NCBI GenBank assembly: GCA_015956445.1
Contig: WIUZ02000017.1
Span: 620,001 to 684,000 of the forward strand
DNA length: 64,000 nt
Direction of reading: 5' to 3'
Source of the DNA: Thelephora terrestris
Taxonomy: Eukaryota; Basidiomycota; Agaricomycetes; Thelephorales; Thelephoraceae
This document shows positions 35,220 to 46,776 of the stretch, one piece after another. A program made the position numbers and the translations under genes. Positions within the stretch are counted from its first letter, which is position 1, and each line of letters starts with the position of its first letter. The notes beneath the pieces were generated by a model, which ran no database searches, had not been told where the DNA came from, and was given only the letters and a program-made list of their open reading frames with translations.

Positions 35220-36356
35220 ATGTCCGACGCCGACGATCATCGAGGGCTGCTGCAAATTCTCGAGGCTCACGGGAAACAATTCTTGAACTCGTTCGAACAG
35301 CCCTCGAAGCCTTCTAACAGCAAAAGGAAACTCGAGGATTCCGATGGTTTCTCGGATAGCGGCGAGGAGGGCGAGGAGTGGAATGGTTTCGGAACCGGGG
35401 GTGTCGATTCAGGTGATTCTGAAGGCGAAAACTCGATAAACTCTGTTTATGGTGCGTTACATTCCTTACTCCAGGTTTTGAAAGTGCTTATGAGCGAAGA
35501 GTACAGTGAGGAAGAGTTACCAGACGAAGGCACCACCCCTGTTGGCGGACCATCCGTGGTAACCTTCCAAGACCCAAGCAAAAAGCCCGGGACCTCTGCA
35601 TCAGATAGAGTCCTCAAGAAAGCTTTCATGGTGGGCAACTCTTAATGAGCTTGTGTTTCTCGGCCCAATTTCTTTCACCCTCAGTCGTCGAAAATCTCCA
35701 AACTACGCAAAGAATCCTCAAATCCTTCTGAGGGACCCAAACACAGTGAGGACGCCGACTTGGACTTGTACGTCCGCTTCACTCTCGTTTTCCCTACGAC
35801 TCTGAAACGATCTCAGATCGAACCGGCAGAACGATGCACTACTACATAAGCTGGTCCACACGCAACTGCTGTCTGGTGTCGCGAATCCTGACGAACTAAA
35901 TCTGACTGGTGCCCAGCGCAGAAAGGCATTGGAAGGCCGTGTATTGGAGCTTGCCGAGAAAACGAAGACCGGGAAGGGGGAATCCTCGGTTCGGAAAGCC
36001 GAGCGGAATAAAGCTGCGAGACGAGTTCGCCTCGGCATCGAAGCGAAACAAAAAGCAGTGAAGAAACAAAAATTAGAAGAGGTATGCCTCTCTATTGATT
36101 GTGAATTTATCGAGGCGCTAAACCTTTGAAGGCGAAGGACCTTGGGAACTATCATCCCACGCTCAAGCGGATATTCGAAGATGATTCCGAGTCTCGCCCG
36201 TCGCGGCGAGACCGCGGCTTGAAGATGGGCGTCGGTAAATACAAGGATGGAGTCTTGAAGCTCAATCGGAACGAAATCCGAAGTGTTACAGGTAGATCAT
36301 CCAGTTCGCGGATCAAAGGGAAGGGGAGGGGAGCTTCTCGGAAGCACAATCGCTAG
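35220..36356 (+). CDS. FAF1: FAF1/C1orf131-like ribosome biogenesis protein
   Basis: Likely homologue of yeast Faf1, a 40S pre-rRNA processing factor. N-terminus MSDADDHRGLLQILEAHGKQ is followed by an acidic stretch (DSGEEGEEWNGF). Introns give EEYSEEELPDEGTTPVGG, VVTFQDPSKKPG and KLRKESSNPSEGPKHSED. The core has NDALLHKLVHTQLLSGV, LNLTGAQRRKALEGRVLEL, SVRKAERNKAARRVRLGIEA and KQKAVKKQKLEE. The diagnostic C-terminus is RGLKMGVGKYKDGVLKLNRN, the GLKMGVGxFxxGxLxLS-type block of the family, then a basic tail ending ASRKHNR at 36356. Five exons. The acidic-then-basic layout fits a nucleolar factor. Confidence 0.85.
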
Positions 36357-36563
36357 CATTACACCGCAAATACATACAAAAACTGCGAGAGTAAACATCA
36401 TTTTTTGCGACACAATCACTGAGCTGGTCGTGAACGCCGAGAGGTGCTTGAGTGTGCCCGACTTGGCGCACGAGACATGCTTGGTGCTTGCTGAGGGCTG
36501 GGGGCTGGTGTGCGGGCGCGGGACCTCATGGACAGTTGTCGGTCGAGAGCGTGATGTAATTCA

Positions 36564-38217
36564 TCAGCCCTAAAACAAACACGAAGCCGCTTAGAGCATA
36601 TCAGACATTATGGAGAACAGACTTTACTAACGAAGGTGGGCCTCGGAGGTCCATGCGAGCAAAGTCGTCTCGATCGATATCCGGAGACCTTCGGACAGAC
36701 CTCGGCATTGGCGTAGGGTGGGCGTGTGGACCATAGTGCGAGTTACTGTGTAAGGCTCGTTGAGACCAGGTCGAGGGAAAAGATTTCAATACTCACACCG
36801 GCATTCCGTGACGTCCGGGTCCTGGGTGGTTAACAAACACAGGGCTGGAGTCGGGAGATCCTTGCACCATCCGGTCCCTTCTACTTTGGAGTTAGTGCTA
36901 GTAAATGGGTTATGTTCCGATAATTTACCTATCGGATCTGTGATGGGAAGACATATGATATTTGCTTGAGTGGCGGTCATAGCCACCCATGAGCTCGAAA
37001 GGAGGGGGGCTTGAGAAAACAAAATAAGCTCCGTGCTCAGCAACACGTTGATTAGGATCACATACCCTCCATATTGGTCAAGCACAATCGGCTCGCGCCG
37101 AACTGGATCTCCGTTTGAGAAGTCACCAACCCTAGAATTGTAATGGTTCAGATTCAGCAGGGGGCAAAAGCCTCATTTTACGCACCTCGTGATTTCGTTG
37201 CCGTAAACATCTTCGAATACGACAGGGGAGACCCCAGGCTTTATGTACCAAGCGTTATCATAGCTAAGGAAGCAAAATTGTGACATCAAGTGTTGGGAAG
37301 AGCGTGCATTGTGACTCACCTGCCCCGGCCGTTATCGAACATGATGATCGTGGGGAGGCGGCCCTCATGATCTAGCATCTGGTCATGATACCTACTACTG
37401 TGGTGACGTCGACGAGATCTGCTTCTCTCACGATGGTAAGGGTCGTCGTCCCGATGGTACCTATGATCGTCGCGGTATGCCCTATCGCCTCGGTGAGATC
37501 TGTCTCGATACTGATCATCCCGGTAGGATCGACTGTGGTCACGGTAGGATCGCCTATCATCACGATGGTATCTGTCATCGTAGTCTCCTCGATGGCTGGA
37601 GTGGCCGCGACGATAGTCATGTGGATGTCTGGAATCATGCCGACGATGTGACCGGGAGGATAATCCAAATTCGTGGGCACTGTGTGGTAGGATGTCTTGG
37701 TTGTCGACACGATTCATCTCCAAGGAGGAGGACGATTCGGATGAATGTCTTCCCCGGGATCTCGGTCGGCCCACGTGAATTATTTCATGCTCCTCTGCCT
37801 CGGAGTGGTGCCGGCTGAGAGGACGTGAGGAGACACGGCTGCGGCTGGGGTTAGTCGTGATGGGGCGGCCGCTACTATCTTCGAGGTTTAGCTCGCTCAG
37901 ACCGCCATAGTCCACCACGCTTGCACCTCGGGACATAAGGCCCTGTGGTGATATTTTAGCATGATTGTGAACAGTATCGAGCCAGCAATTTACAGCCTGT
38001 TGGTCCCACTACATGGATGGTCAAATGTGATTTCTTTATGCACAAACGATGCCCTTACATGGCTTGTGGGGGGCTCTCTGCCTTGATCAAGCGGGAGACC
38101 GCCTGGAAGCATACCCGGCCCCATGTAGCTGTCTTGGTTTGGATGTCTCCCCGCCATGTTGAATTGAGGCTCCTTGCTTGGACCAGAGAATAAGTTCCTG
38201 ATACCAAGGGGTGCCAT
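36564..38217 (-). CDS. Disordered RS/His-rich protein, unknown function
   Basis: ATG 38217 gives MAPLGIRNLFSGPSKEPQF and GMLPGGLPLDQGREPPTSH. A 15-nt microexon (WDQQA) bridges two introns into GLMSRGASVVDYGGLSELN. The main exon (37936-37316) is packed with Arg, Ser, His, Tyr and Asp repeats (HRGDYDDRYHRDDRRSYRD), then IIMFDNGRGR. Introns lead to YDNAWYIKPGVSPVVFEDV, YGNEITRVGDFSNGDPVRRE and PIVLDQYGG, a repeated V-x-x-D-x-YG motif. The last exons read HGPHAHPTPMPRSVRRSP-like sequence and end PPSLG near 36564. The exact path between 36780 and 37080 is uncertain because two frames fit. RS/RD dipeptides suggest a splicing or condensate-type RNA-linked protein, but this is weak inference. Confidence 0.6.
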
Positions 38218-38476
38218 GCAGCTGAGGGGGTAGAAACAAGAGTGGTGAATCAAAGAGCAGACCGATAACGGTTGTTATAAGGGGGGGCGTGCTGGTACAC
38301 GGGGGAATCGTGTGTTGTGATCAAATAAAATAGCGTAAGGTCAAGGGGTACATATTTGAATGTAGTTGCGTGACATTAATGCGTTTTCCACAGGCCACTA
38401 TATAAAATCGGAGTATCAATGAAAATGAAACCAACGTGGGCTGGAACCTCGGAACTAAACTGACGTACATTGGGCT

Positions 38477-39732
38477 TCACGCAACGGGGCGCTCAGAATT
38501 GCAGGCTAATCGAACACTAGTTAAAGCCGCTGTAACCTTCTGGATTGCTTCTGCTATGTCTCCGATGAATCGAGGGTCAAGAGCCGTTCCCGAAGTGACT
38601 GAACGGTTAAGAGCATCAGCCAGGGCTTGTAAGCTGGCTTGTAGAGCCCGCTCAGCTGATTCGAGAGCTGATATTGTACTGAGATTAGAATGATTTCCCT
38701 AAGAAGCATCCTCAATGGGAATACCCAGAAATCAGATACGTTTCACCTACTGTGCATTGTGCTTGCGCGGACGAATGTGTTGATGGTAAACCTTGTGGAC
38801 TGTGCGCACATGAGGGAGCGGAGATGAATCCCTGATGCACGTGCTTACCGCGAGTTGGCCTGCGTTAAAGGAATACTGGTGGACGCTGCGTTCTGCATAC
38901 ACGTTTTAGTTACTGAAAAACAAGAGCAAGCCAAAACCCACCACGGGCTGGATTGCCACCAGCGGAGCTGTGGAGTTGCCTTTTAACTCAGCAGGGTTGG
39001 AAAGGCCAAGGCTATCAACAAACTCACCCTTGTTTACAGGCTCCTCGGCTGGATTTGCACGGGGCTGGGTTATTGAATGATCCAAATCGCCTAGCCTCTG
39101 CTCGTCTACGTAAATCGATCCGCAGATAACGCACTCCTAGGTTATAGTTGTAGTCTGGTTGTTCCAACAGAAAAGAGAGCCGACGACTAGCCTTTCTAGG
39201 ATCTTTACCACCCCTCGGTTTGGGTGGGCGAACAAGGGGCACCCCATAACACCCGGGGCCTGGGCATTCGTCCGCCAGCATAGCCCATCCCTTGAGTAAA
39301 CGGCTACCAATCTCGGCGGATGCTCTGTCGGACTGCTGCCTTCTGCGTAGGATATCCTCCGTGTCAATAACGGGTTGTAGCAAAAGAGGGTCCATATCGC
39401 TTGGAATGTCCGTTGGCGGGGTCGAAGCACGTGAAACCGAGGGGTGAGTCGACACCGTCGTTGTACCCGAGATCTGAGATGACCTTCGATGTTCGGATGA
39501 CTGGGCCGGACCTTGTGACGGGTCTCCGTCGCAGCTAACGCAGAAATGAACAACAGGTGTCTGGTCGTTTGGTGATCTCATCAAAGGGACATGGCACTTC
39601 GGACAACCTCTGTCCGTTAGAACCTAGGCCTTGTGAGTCCCCGGATTGTATTATTTAGAGTTTAGAGGCTCGTACCCATCCTCTGAGCATCCAAGACCCC
39701 ATTTTAGAGGAGGCATCCATGATTTTGCTCAT
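38477..39732 (-). CDS. ZNRD2/p27-autoantigen family protein with two zinc-ribbon modules
   Basis: Start ATG 39732. The first Auto_anti-p27 module reads MSKIMDASSKMGSWMLRGW, then RGCPKCHVPLMRSPNDQTPV and VHFCVSCDG: a helix plus CxxC..CxxC zinc ribbon. A Ser/Thr-rich linker follows, with TPPTDIPSDMDPLLLQPV. A second module repeats the pattern: SDRASAEIGSRLLKGWAML, ADECPGPGCYGVPLVRPPKP and, after an intron, ECVICGSIYVDEQRL. The C-terminus carries LESAERALQASLQALADALN and DPRFIGDIAEAIQKVTAALT, helical, ending NSERPVA with stop at 38477. The usual family member has one such module; two in tandem make this copy unusual. Role unknown beyond family association with telomere and centromere autoantigens in animals. 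Confidence 0.8.
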
Positions 39733-39855
39733 GATGATAATCGCGCGGGCCAAGAGAATGAGGCGTTGTGCACGTGACCAAGTATCACTTCTCAGCGTCC
39801 TTCCCTGTTTGATCTGGATACGGTGGAGGGAAGACCAGTCCTCCCTTCGTTGCCC
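39733..39855. promoter_or_regulatory. Shared divergent promoter, ZNRD2-like / GH47
   Basis: 123 bp between the start codons of the ZNRD2-like and mannosidase-like genes. No distinct TATA box seen. Confidence 0.45.
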
Positions 39856-42800
39856 ATGACGTGGCATAGCTGGCGGACTCGTGCGTTTCTGGGATTTGTT
39901 CTTTTGGCATTCCAATTCTGGCCGTCGACCACCGAAACATCTATACCTACCCCAAGCCATGTCAACGGATGGTCATTGAACCGTACTGTCGCTCTTCGGT
40001 CGGTCTCACAATCCGCAGGTTTTGCTGCGTCTGACTGTTGCTACTTCGTAGGGAAAGGGTACGGGATTTATGGTATCATGGCTTTGATAATTACATGAAC
40101 CATGGTTAGTTCAGTTACCGACCACCAATGAAGCATCACATTTACACCAACCATTAGCGTTCCCTTACGATGAACTAGACCCACTATCGTGTGTGGGCCG
40201 TGGCCCAGACTATTCAGAACCGTAAGAATATCACGAATCGTCAGTACTAAGTTATTCATGTGTTAGCAGTGACGGCTGGGCAGCCAATGATGTTGCAGGC
40301 AATTACTCTGTAACGCTCGTCGACGCCCTTGACACTTTCGTAGTATTGGGCGATGTTCAAGGGTTTGATACGGCAATCAGAAATGTCATCAAGTTCGTGA
40401 CCTTCAATGTGAACACAAGACCGCAAGTCTTCGAAGCAACAATCCGCGTCCTCGGAGGTCTGCTGTCCGCCCACATCTTTGCTTCGCGGCCAGATCAACC
40501 GTTCCACTTGTCGTGGTACAACAACGAACTCCTCCATATGGCACACGACCTGGGAAATAGACTCTTGCCCGCTTTTTCAACACCAACCGGGATTCCATAT
40601 GCAAGAGTAAGCGCTTTTGGGAAAAGTAGCTCACCCGTGCTTATAACCACGCCAGGTTCACTTGAAACTCGGCGTACTCGATGGAGAAGGCTACGAAACC
40701 TGTACGTCGCCCCTCGATCGACCGGATGTCTCACACCGACGCACAATATAGGCACTGCTGGAGCTGGTAATCAACCCTCTACCTGTCACCTGACCTGCAT
40801 TAAGGTTTTTTTTAGGTTCTCTCATCTTGGAATTTGCAACACTGAGTCGCCTTACCGGCGATGACCGTTTTGAGCAGGCCGCATATAAGGCTTTCTTCGC
40901 GTTGTGGAATCGCAGATCGGATATAGGATTGGTTGGAAATACAGTCAGCCTGCGCACGGGGGTATGTCTCGTTTTGTCAGCGTGCCGCTCAATGGTCAAC
41001 GAGCGTTCTAGGCTTGGCTTTCCCCTGAGATCAGTGGAATCGGGGCTGGAATCGACTCATTCTATGAGTACGCGCTCAAGTGGTATGTCTTGAGCGGTAA
41101 GTGACCTATGCTAGCCGAGAGGCCCACCACCTGATGGATCTTGGTAGGAGAAGTCGAGTTCTTGGACGTTTGGCATCAGAGCTACGCCGCGGTGATGCGA
41201 TACTCGAGAACATCCAATGGGTATTGGGTATGTCTTTCGTTTACCCACTTTAGGTTTCGATGTCATTGAACTTCGCTCAAGTTTAGGAATGTCAACATCC
41301 ACTCCGGAGATCCAGCATATTTTACTATCGATTCCCTCTCCGCGTTTTGGCCTGGTCTCCAGGTTCTGGCGGGTGATGTCGAAAACGCGATCAAAGCCCA
41401 CCTGATGTGTAAACCAACCTGTTCTTGACACCGTATATCAGCGGCCTGATGTCGTTCGCCATAGATTGGAACCTCTGGAAAAGGTTCTCTGGGATGCCAG
41501 AAGTTTTTGACACCGCCTTTTTGCAGGTAACAACGTGGCAGTATCCCCTTCGACCCGGTGTGTGATTCGAGTCTGGGTATTCATCCAAAGCTAATCTACA
41601 CTTCAGAATTTATTGAATCCACTTGGTACCTATACCGGGTTTGTCGACTCCCCCATTGCACTTGTTATCAATGCTAAATAAACGCACAGGCCACTAAGGA
41701 TCCATTCTACCTCTACGTCGGAGAGCGTGTCCTCAACGACCTCGAAGCTCGGGCTAAAGTAGAGTGCGGCCTTGCTGGGATCTCAAATCTCCTAACAAAC
41801 ACCCTATCTAATCGCATGGAATCATTTGTACTTTCCGAAACCCTCAAGGTATGAATTTTCCCTGCCGATCCCTGATTTGATATCTGGACATCGCATCATA
41901 GTATCTATATCTATTGTTTGACGAGGAAAACCTACTCCACGACGACGACTCAAACTATGTCTTCACAACAGAAGGACACATCTTAATTCTCGACCCAAAA
42001 TATACAAAACCCATGTCAGCGGTCCGGAGGAAGCTTCGCGGAGCCGAAAACCATCAATGTCCCGCATACACCCCTGGAATTACTTTCCAGAGAAAATCGA
42101 ACCTAGGTGGGGGTATCACGGGGGGCATACAATCTCGTCGAGACGTGGAGTATGCTCGTTTCCTGACGGACGGAATCGCGAGCGAGCTGGAACGGGCCGC
42201 TTGGTCGCCTTACGGTTTCTGTGACATTCCGAAGGTGGAGGTCTTCGTAAGGCTATGTCATGATCCTCCCCTCTTGCTGCGATTGAAGCATTTCATTTCA
42301 GTCCTATGACTTTGTCCTGTCTCATGACGGCAAAACCGTCACAGAGGATCCGAATCCGGACAACAGCAAGCTCGAATCAACAGAGCACGGTTATCTGATA
42401 CATAACATCACTGGGATCAGGGCTCATATCGTAAGTCGCCTAGATGGTAAAGGATATGATATCACTCGACGTACGTCTTTTCATCATACGACCCGTGCGT
42501 TGTCTGCTCACACGTTTCAATGCAGTGGGACCGCATTCTGTCCGCACGGGGCAACTCGTCTTCGTCGACGATCAGAGGCTCGTCGGCACAGGGGACACGT
42601 CAGCCTCCACCACACCGAAGAGGGTACCCATCATCAGCTTACGGTTCTTCGTTGATCCAGCGTTTCAGGACCAAGTGGATACGACAGAAGATCCCCTCGA
42701 GGCGACTTTACCCGCAAATACTGCACTCTTTGGAGGCGACCCTTCTATGTCAGCTCCAGACCAGGAACCGATACGCTTTGGCCATCAGGACGGTGCTCGG

Positions 42801-43271
42801 TTGGTCCAGGATCACTCGAACCCGTACGGATGCGAGACCTATGAACAACTCTACCCGGATGAGGTGTTGCTGGTCAATCGAGGAGAATGCACTTTCCTAA
42901 AGAAACTCCTCACTGCAAAGGAAGCTGGTGCTTCCGGTGTCATCGTCGTTAACGATGACGACGCCAGAGTCAGTCCCTCGATCAATGAGGAGGAGAGGGA
43001 AGAGGTCGGAGACGCAGTAGACGACGTTGCGCTCGTTGTCTTGGCCAAAACTGCAGGAGAGGCAGTGATGGACATGATCAAACGGACACAGCATCTTGGT
43101 GTGGGACAAGTCATTTTCATGGTCGATCCGGATAGTAGACAAGTTGGGATGACGAAGCCGCCGAGAAACTACAAAAGCAGCAACGATATGGACAAGCTTA
43201 AGGATGACACCCAAAAGGTGCTATATCTCAATGGACACGCACTAGTGAATACCAGACTTCTTGTTGTTTAG
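39856..43271 (+). CDS. ER mannosidase-like GH47 protein with PA domain (EDEM/Htm1 type)
   Basis: Glycoside hydrolase family 47 protein of the ER-degradation (EDEM/Mnl1) class, trimming N-glycans of misfolded glycoproteins. Signal peptide [20 protein letters not shown], then [13 protein letters not shown] joined by an intron to [37 protein letters not shown] and [20 protein letters not shown]. Family blocks run on: [133 protein letters not shown] and [15 protein letters not shown]. The C-terminal third is a protease-associated domain ([36 protein letters not shown]), as in EDEM3. Stop 43271. More than a dozen short introns. Confidence 0.93.
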
Positions 43272-43368
43272 CACGCGCATACATGAACACATACATGGAT
43301 CTATAGTTTATCCGAGGTGTACCATACTAGACCATACTACGGCATTGAGTTCCATCCCTATCCTACTC

Positions 43369-44104
43369 CTAGCCGTCGGCTTGGATTATTGAATACAATG
43401 GCGCGTCAAGCTTCGAACGGGCGTTCAAAAAAGTCGCTTCAATGATGAAGAGGTATTCGACGGTTTTTCCGCCCTGCTTGGCAACTAATTCGCCTGCGGC
43501 TACGGCGGAACCTCCTGGGCAACGACGTGAGAAGGGGTCTCTTCGGAGGCACATACACGCTTCTCACCGGTCGCCACAAGGTCGTCAATGACTATGGCGT
43601 TCTGACCAGGTTGGATCGTTCCAACTTGCATCTGAAATACATCCTAGAAACAGATACATGATGAGCACGAAAATGACGGTCATGTACGTTGAATTCTTCG
43701 AGGATGACATTACCTTTCCGTACTCCTTCTGGTATTCGGCATCCACGCATTCTCCGGGAAGTTTTCCAATCTTCCGAACCGGGACGAAAGCAGCCTTCAA
43801 CCTTGAGGCGATGATGGGGCCGAGCAAAAATCCTCTGGCATCCAGGCCAACGACGACGTCTATCTTGCCGCCCTCGAGGCTAGGTATCGTATGGGAGGTC
43901 AGGTGGTCTAAGAAGTTGGTAATCAAGACTTCGAAGGCGGCTGGATCTCTCAGAATCGGGAAGATGTCCAAGAAAGTAACGTCCTGAGTACGACCAGTTC
44001 GAGTGTTAGTTAAACTCTTGGCCAAAGTAAGGGATGAGGAAAACCTTCTTAGGGAAGTCATGGTGAACACCTAGGAGGCTTTTGAGATATTCGACGTCGG
44101 ACAT
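43369..44104 (-). CDS. APT1: Adenine phosphoribosyltransferase
   Basis: Purine salvage: adenine plus PRPP to AMP and pyrophosphate, cytosolic. ATG 44104 gives MSDVEYLKSLLGVHHDFPKK; a 61-nt intron leads to DVTFLDIFPILRDPAAFEVL. Substrate-site blocks follow: VVVGLDARGFLLGPIIASRL, AAFVPVRKIGKLPGECVDAE and YQKEYGK. Two further introns join QMQVGTIQPGQNAIVIDDL, VATGGSAVAAGELVAKQGG (PRPP motif VIDDLVATGGS) and EYLFIIEATFLNARSKLD. It ends YSIIQADG with stop at 43369. Length and motifs match APRT throughout. Confidence 0.96.
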
Positions 44105-44491
44105 TTTTGTCGTTGTTAAAGGTTTCTTCTAGCCCCTCGTAACCTCTTCGCGCAGACCGTGTTGCGTGGAGGAGGAACGTAGGACGCATGATGGTCTTTT
44201 ATTTAATGAAGGCTCCGGCTGCACTATCAGCGCTTCGCACGCCCGGCCCGGTATTCATATTCAGCCCTCAGGCCTCAGGGCGGAACAAGGATCATCGATG
44301 GGCAAAAAATGTTTGACCGGTTTCCCACAACGTCGAATTCGCAATGCGCCCCGTTCCTTGAGTTCACGGGGATCATTTCGTACATGCAACAAATTATGCG
44401 CTCATACTTCTTACAATGTACCACCGCCACATAGATGGTGAGAATGAGGTCATGCAAATACAAAGACAGCAAGTAATCCGAGGGGTTGGTT

Positions 44492-45475
44492 TTACACCGA
44501 GTCGAGAACCTCCGGCTCCTTGAAGTCTTTGACCACACGTGTCCCTGTCTCCTGTATAACTCGTGAGCAAACTGTGCTCGGCGATAACGAGGGTAGAGTG
44601 AACTCACGTCAGTCGACTCGCCATGCAGCTCGAGAAGTTTTGAAAGGTCAAATTTGGGAGCCTTCAGGATCTTGGCCTTGTGGATGTACACATTTTGTAA
44701 GGGGTAAATGCCCCTCGAGGCCTTCTCGATCTCACGGCCGATGGCTTCCGGCACGAACTTCTGCACCAGCTCCTTCAAGTCGCAGTTCGTTGCCTCACGG
44801 GTCATGATCTCGAACATCTTCTTCCTAATCTCCCTGACCTGACTCGTTTGGGCGTAGGTGGTTTTGCGAACCTGAGACTGACGCCGGCGGGTAAAGGCGA
44901 TGGCAAAGAGTCGGATGAGGTAGCCATCAGTGGTCTTCACATCAACGTGAGCCTCGATGAGCGTTTGCCACTTGCGAACGAGTGACCTCAGCTTGTCTGA
45001 GGTGAAGGACATGCCATGAAAGTTAGTGAGGCAATTCTTGCCCTGAACCTCGTCGATTCGTAACTTGATCTTGCGGAAGGATTGTTCCTCATCCTTGATG
45101 AGATCCGCCAGGTAGACCTCAACAATACGACCCTTGAGAGAGTCATTGGCATTTCCTTTATCCCGACTTTTAGAAGCGCAAAGACCAAAGGGGTTGTAAT
45201 ACTTACGAAGACCCTGTGACCTATTTACAAGAGTCTTTCCGACATTCCTGACCTCGAAGATCGATGGCGCCTTGATATCATACCACTCTGGTGCGCAGTA
45301 TTAGCAACGCACGCCGATGCAGGATAAACTGAAATAGGCGTACCCTTTCGGGTGAATGGGTCAACGACCTTTTTCTTGATTCCTTTCTTTCCTTTTGACA
45401 GACGCTTGTTCTGAGCGAGATGTGAGTCCTGGAACATCCGCGGAACATGGTAGGACCAACCTTGCCTACGGCCAT
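44492..45475 (-). CDS. RPS1: 40S ribosomal protein eS1 (S3Ae)
   Basis: Small-subunit ribosomal protein near the mRNA exit. Start ATG 45475; the first coding exon is only MAVGK, an intron follows, then [19 protein letters not shown]. Further introns give [27 protein letters not shown], then [40 protein letters not shown] and [20 protein letters not shown]. The largest exon continues [60 protein letters not shown] and [20 protein letters not shown]. The last exon is [18 protein letters not shown], stop at 44492. The intron-rich 5' end is typical of basidiomycete ribosomal protein genes, and the gene shares a divergent promoter with ATG10. Confidence 0.97.
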
Positions 45476-45620
45476 GGTATTTGAGGTTGAGGGCGGCGAC
45501 GGCGCGAGATGAGTACCTAGATAGACAACCTGTGATGTGTATCGGGCGGGATTTGCCGACACAACTGTAAAGCCACAGATGTAAAGTCTCCCACGCTCCC
45601 GTTTGCTCTTGTTTGTCCCG
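45476..45620. promoter_or_regulatory. Shared divergent promoter, eS1 / ATG10
   Basis: 145 bp between start codons of a ribosomal protein gene and an autophagy gene. The minus side contains pyrimidine-rich stretches as expected for ribosomal protein transcription starts. Confidence 0.45.
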
Positions 45621-46324
45621 ATGAGCCTCACGCGACCACAATTTGAGCGCGCTTGCAAGCTATTGCTTGAAGGAGATGACTCATGCACACCTTGGTCCTG
45701 GAAGTCTCACCAGGTAACAACCGACGGCAGAAAGCTTCGGAATCATCTCTGATAAACACATAGGCCTTTCAACATCTGGGGTACCTCGAGCGCACCGTTT
45801 CGATACCTGTGAAATCGCCGGGGAACCCACTCGACGAGACTGTGGAGATCCTGGTTGAGGAAGATGACTCTGCAGCGGTTAACTCATCTCCCAACTTCCT
45901 CTCCTGGGATCAGTATATTGTATACTCGCCTTCATTCGGGGTTCCTGCCTTCTACTTCATCGTGTGGGACCAGCGTATGTTCCACGGCTGCGATTCTGCG
46001 AGAGTTGCTGAGTTTGATGTAGAGGGTGTGCAATTGACATTGGACCAACTACTTCAAAGCGGTGTTTTCCGATTCGATTCATCCACGAAGTTGGATAAAA
46101 CACCGTTCGGGGTTTCTGAGCCTGGCTCAGCATTCCCACTCTTATCTCAAGGTGATCACCCGGTGCTTGGTATTCGTTGTTGGCACTTCCATCCATGCGA
46201 GAGCAGCACAGCAGTTGATGAACTCGTGAATGATGTTATTATTCCCACTGCGTCCGAAGACGACAGGCTGAGGTGTTGGATGGAGATGTGGTTCCTTGTT
46301 CTTGGGTCGGCTGTGAATTTTTGA
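45621..46324 (+). CDS. ATG10: Autophagy E2-like enzyme Atg10
   Basis: E2-like enzyme transferring Atg12 to Atg5 in autophagosome formation. Exon 1 MSLTRPQFERACKLLLEGDD, then CTPWSWKSHQ with donor GTAACA; exon 2 from about 45764 reads AFQHLGYLERTVSIPVKSPG. Core: NFLSWDQYIVYSPSFGVPAF, YFIVWDQ, and, further on, GSAFPLLSQGDHPVLGIRCW followed by HFHPCESS, where the Cys in HPC is the predicted catalytic residue shared by Atg3 and Atg10. It ends MEMWFLVLGSAVNF at 46324. Length is right for Atg10 and too short for Atg3, and the FLR insert of Atg3 is absent. Confidence 0.92.
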
Positions 46325-46376
46325 CGCCGATGAAGATGAAGATTAAGATAGCATCATGGTTTCCATAGAAAAGTAT

Positions 46377-46559
46377 TCAGACTCGGGGCCCCTTCACAAT
46401 CCTCTCACTTGGCGGTCGCATGCGTAAATAGACTTGCCCTCGGGCCTCCCCGCCACGGACAGCTTGATGGCAAATCGTGGCTTTGGCATGGATGAGGGAC
46501 TGCCGGGTTCCCTTGGGACGCATTGCCTCATGCGCCTCTTCGGCATCACCCTTGATCAC
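46377..46559 (-). CDS. Small basic open frame, possible last exon of a short gene
   Basis: A 60-codon frame, MIKGDAEEAHEAMRPKGTRQ then SLIHAKATICHQAVRGGEAR and GQVYLRMRPPSERIVKGPRV, with stop at 46377. Composition is protein-like (alternating charged and aliphatic, HAKATICHQAVRGG). The frame is open upstream to an acceptor ATGTAG near 46591, and HSIADRVIVIKGD precedes the Met. A 5' exon containing VQVRQERLQRAF just upstream could not be joined by a normal intron. Unrecognised; could be a conserved short fungal protein. Confidence 0.35.
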   Translation of the reverse strand: MIKGDAEEAHEAMRPKGTRQSLIHAKATICHQAVRGGEARGQVYLRMRPPSERIVKGPRV

Positions 46560-46776
46560 GATGACACGATCTGCAATGCTGTGCTACATGAAGCGATCAC
46601 GAAACGCTCTTTGCAGTCGCTCTTGGCGAACTTGGACTTTCGCAAATAACCCCAGCGCTGTGCGCCTAGCTCGGTTAGTACCTGTTTCAACTAGACCTGA
46701 AAGATATAAAGGGTGGCCCGTAGCGATACTCACGTGGTTCCCCTCTCTTGCTTTTCCCTCGATAAGTCACTAGTCA

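Noticed and set aside
37385-37818. Plus-strand frames (88 and 113 codons)
   Set aside because: Antisense to the RS/His-rich exon; repeat composition explains the open frames.
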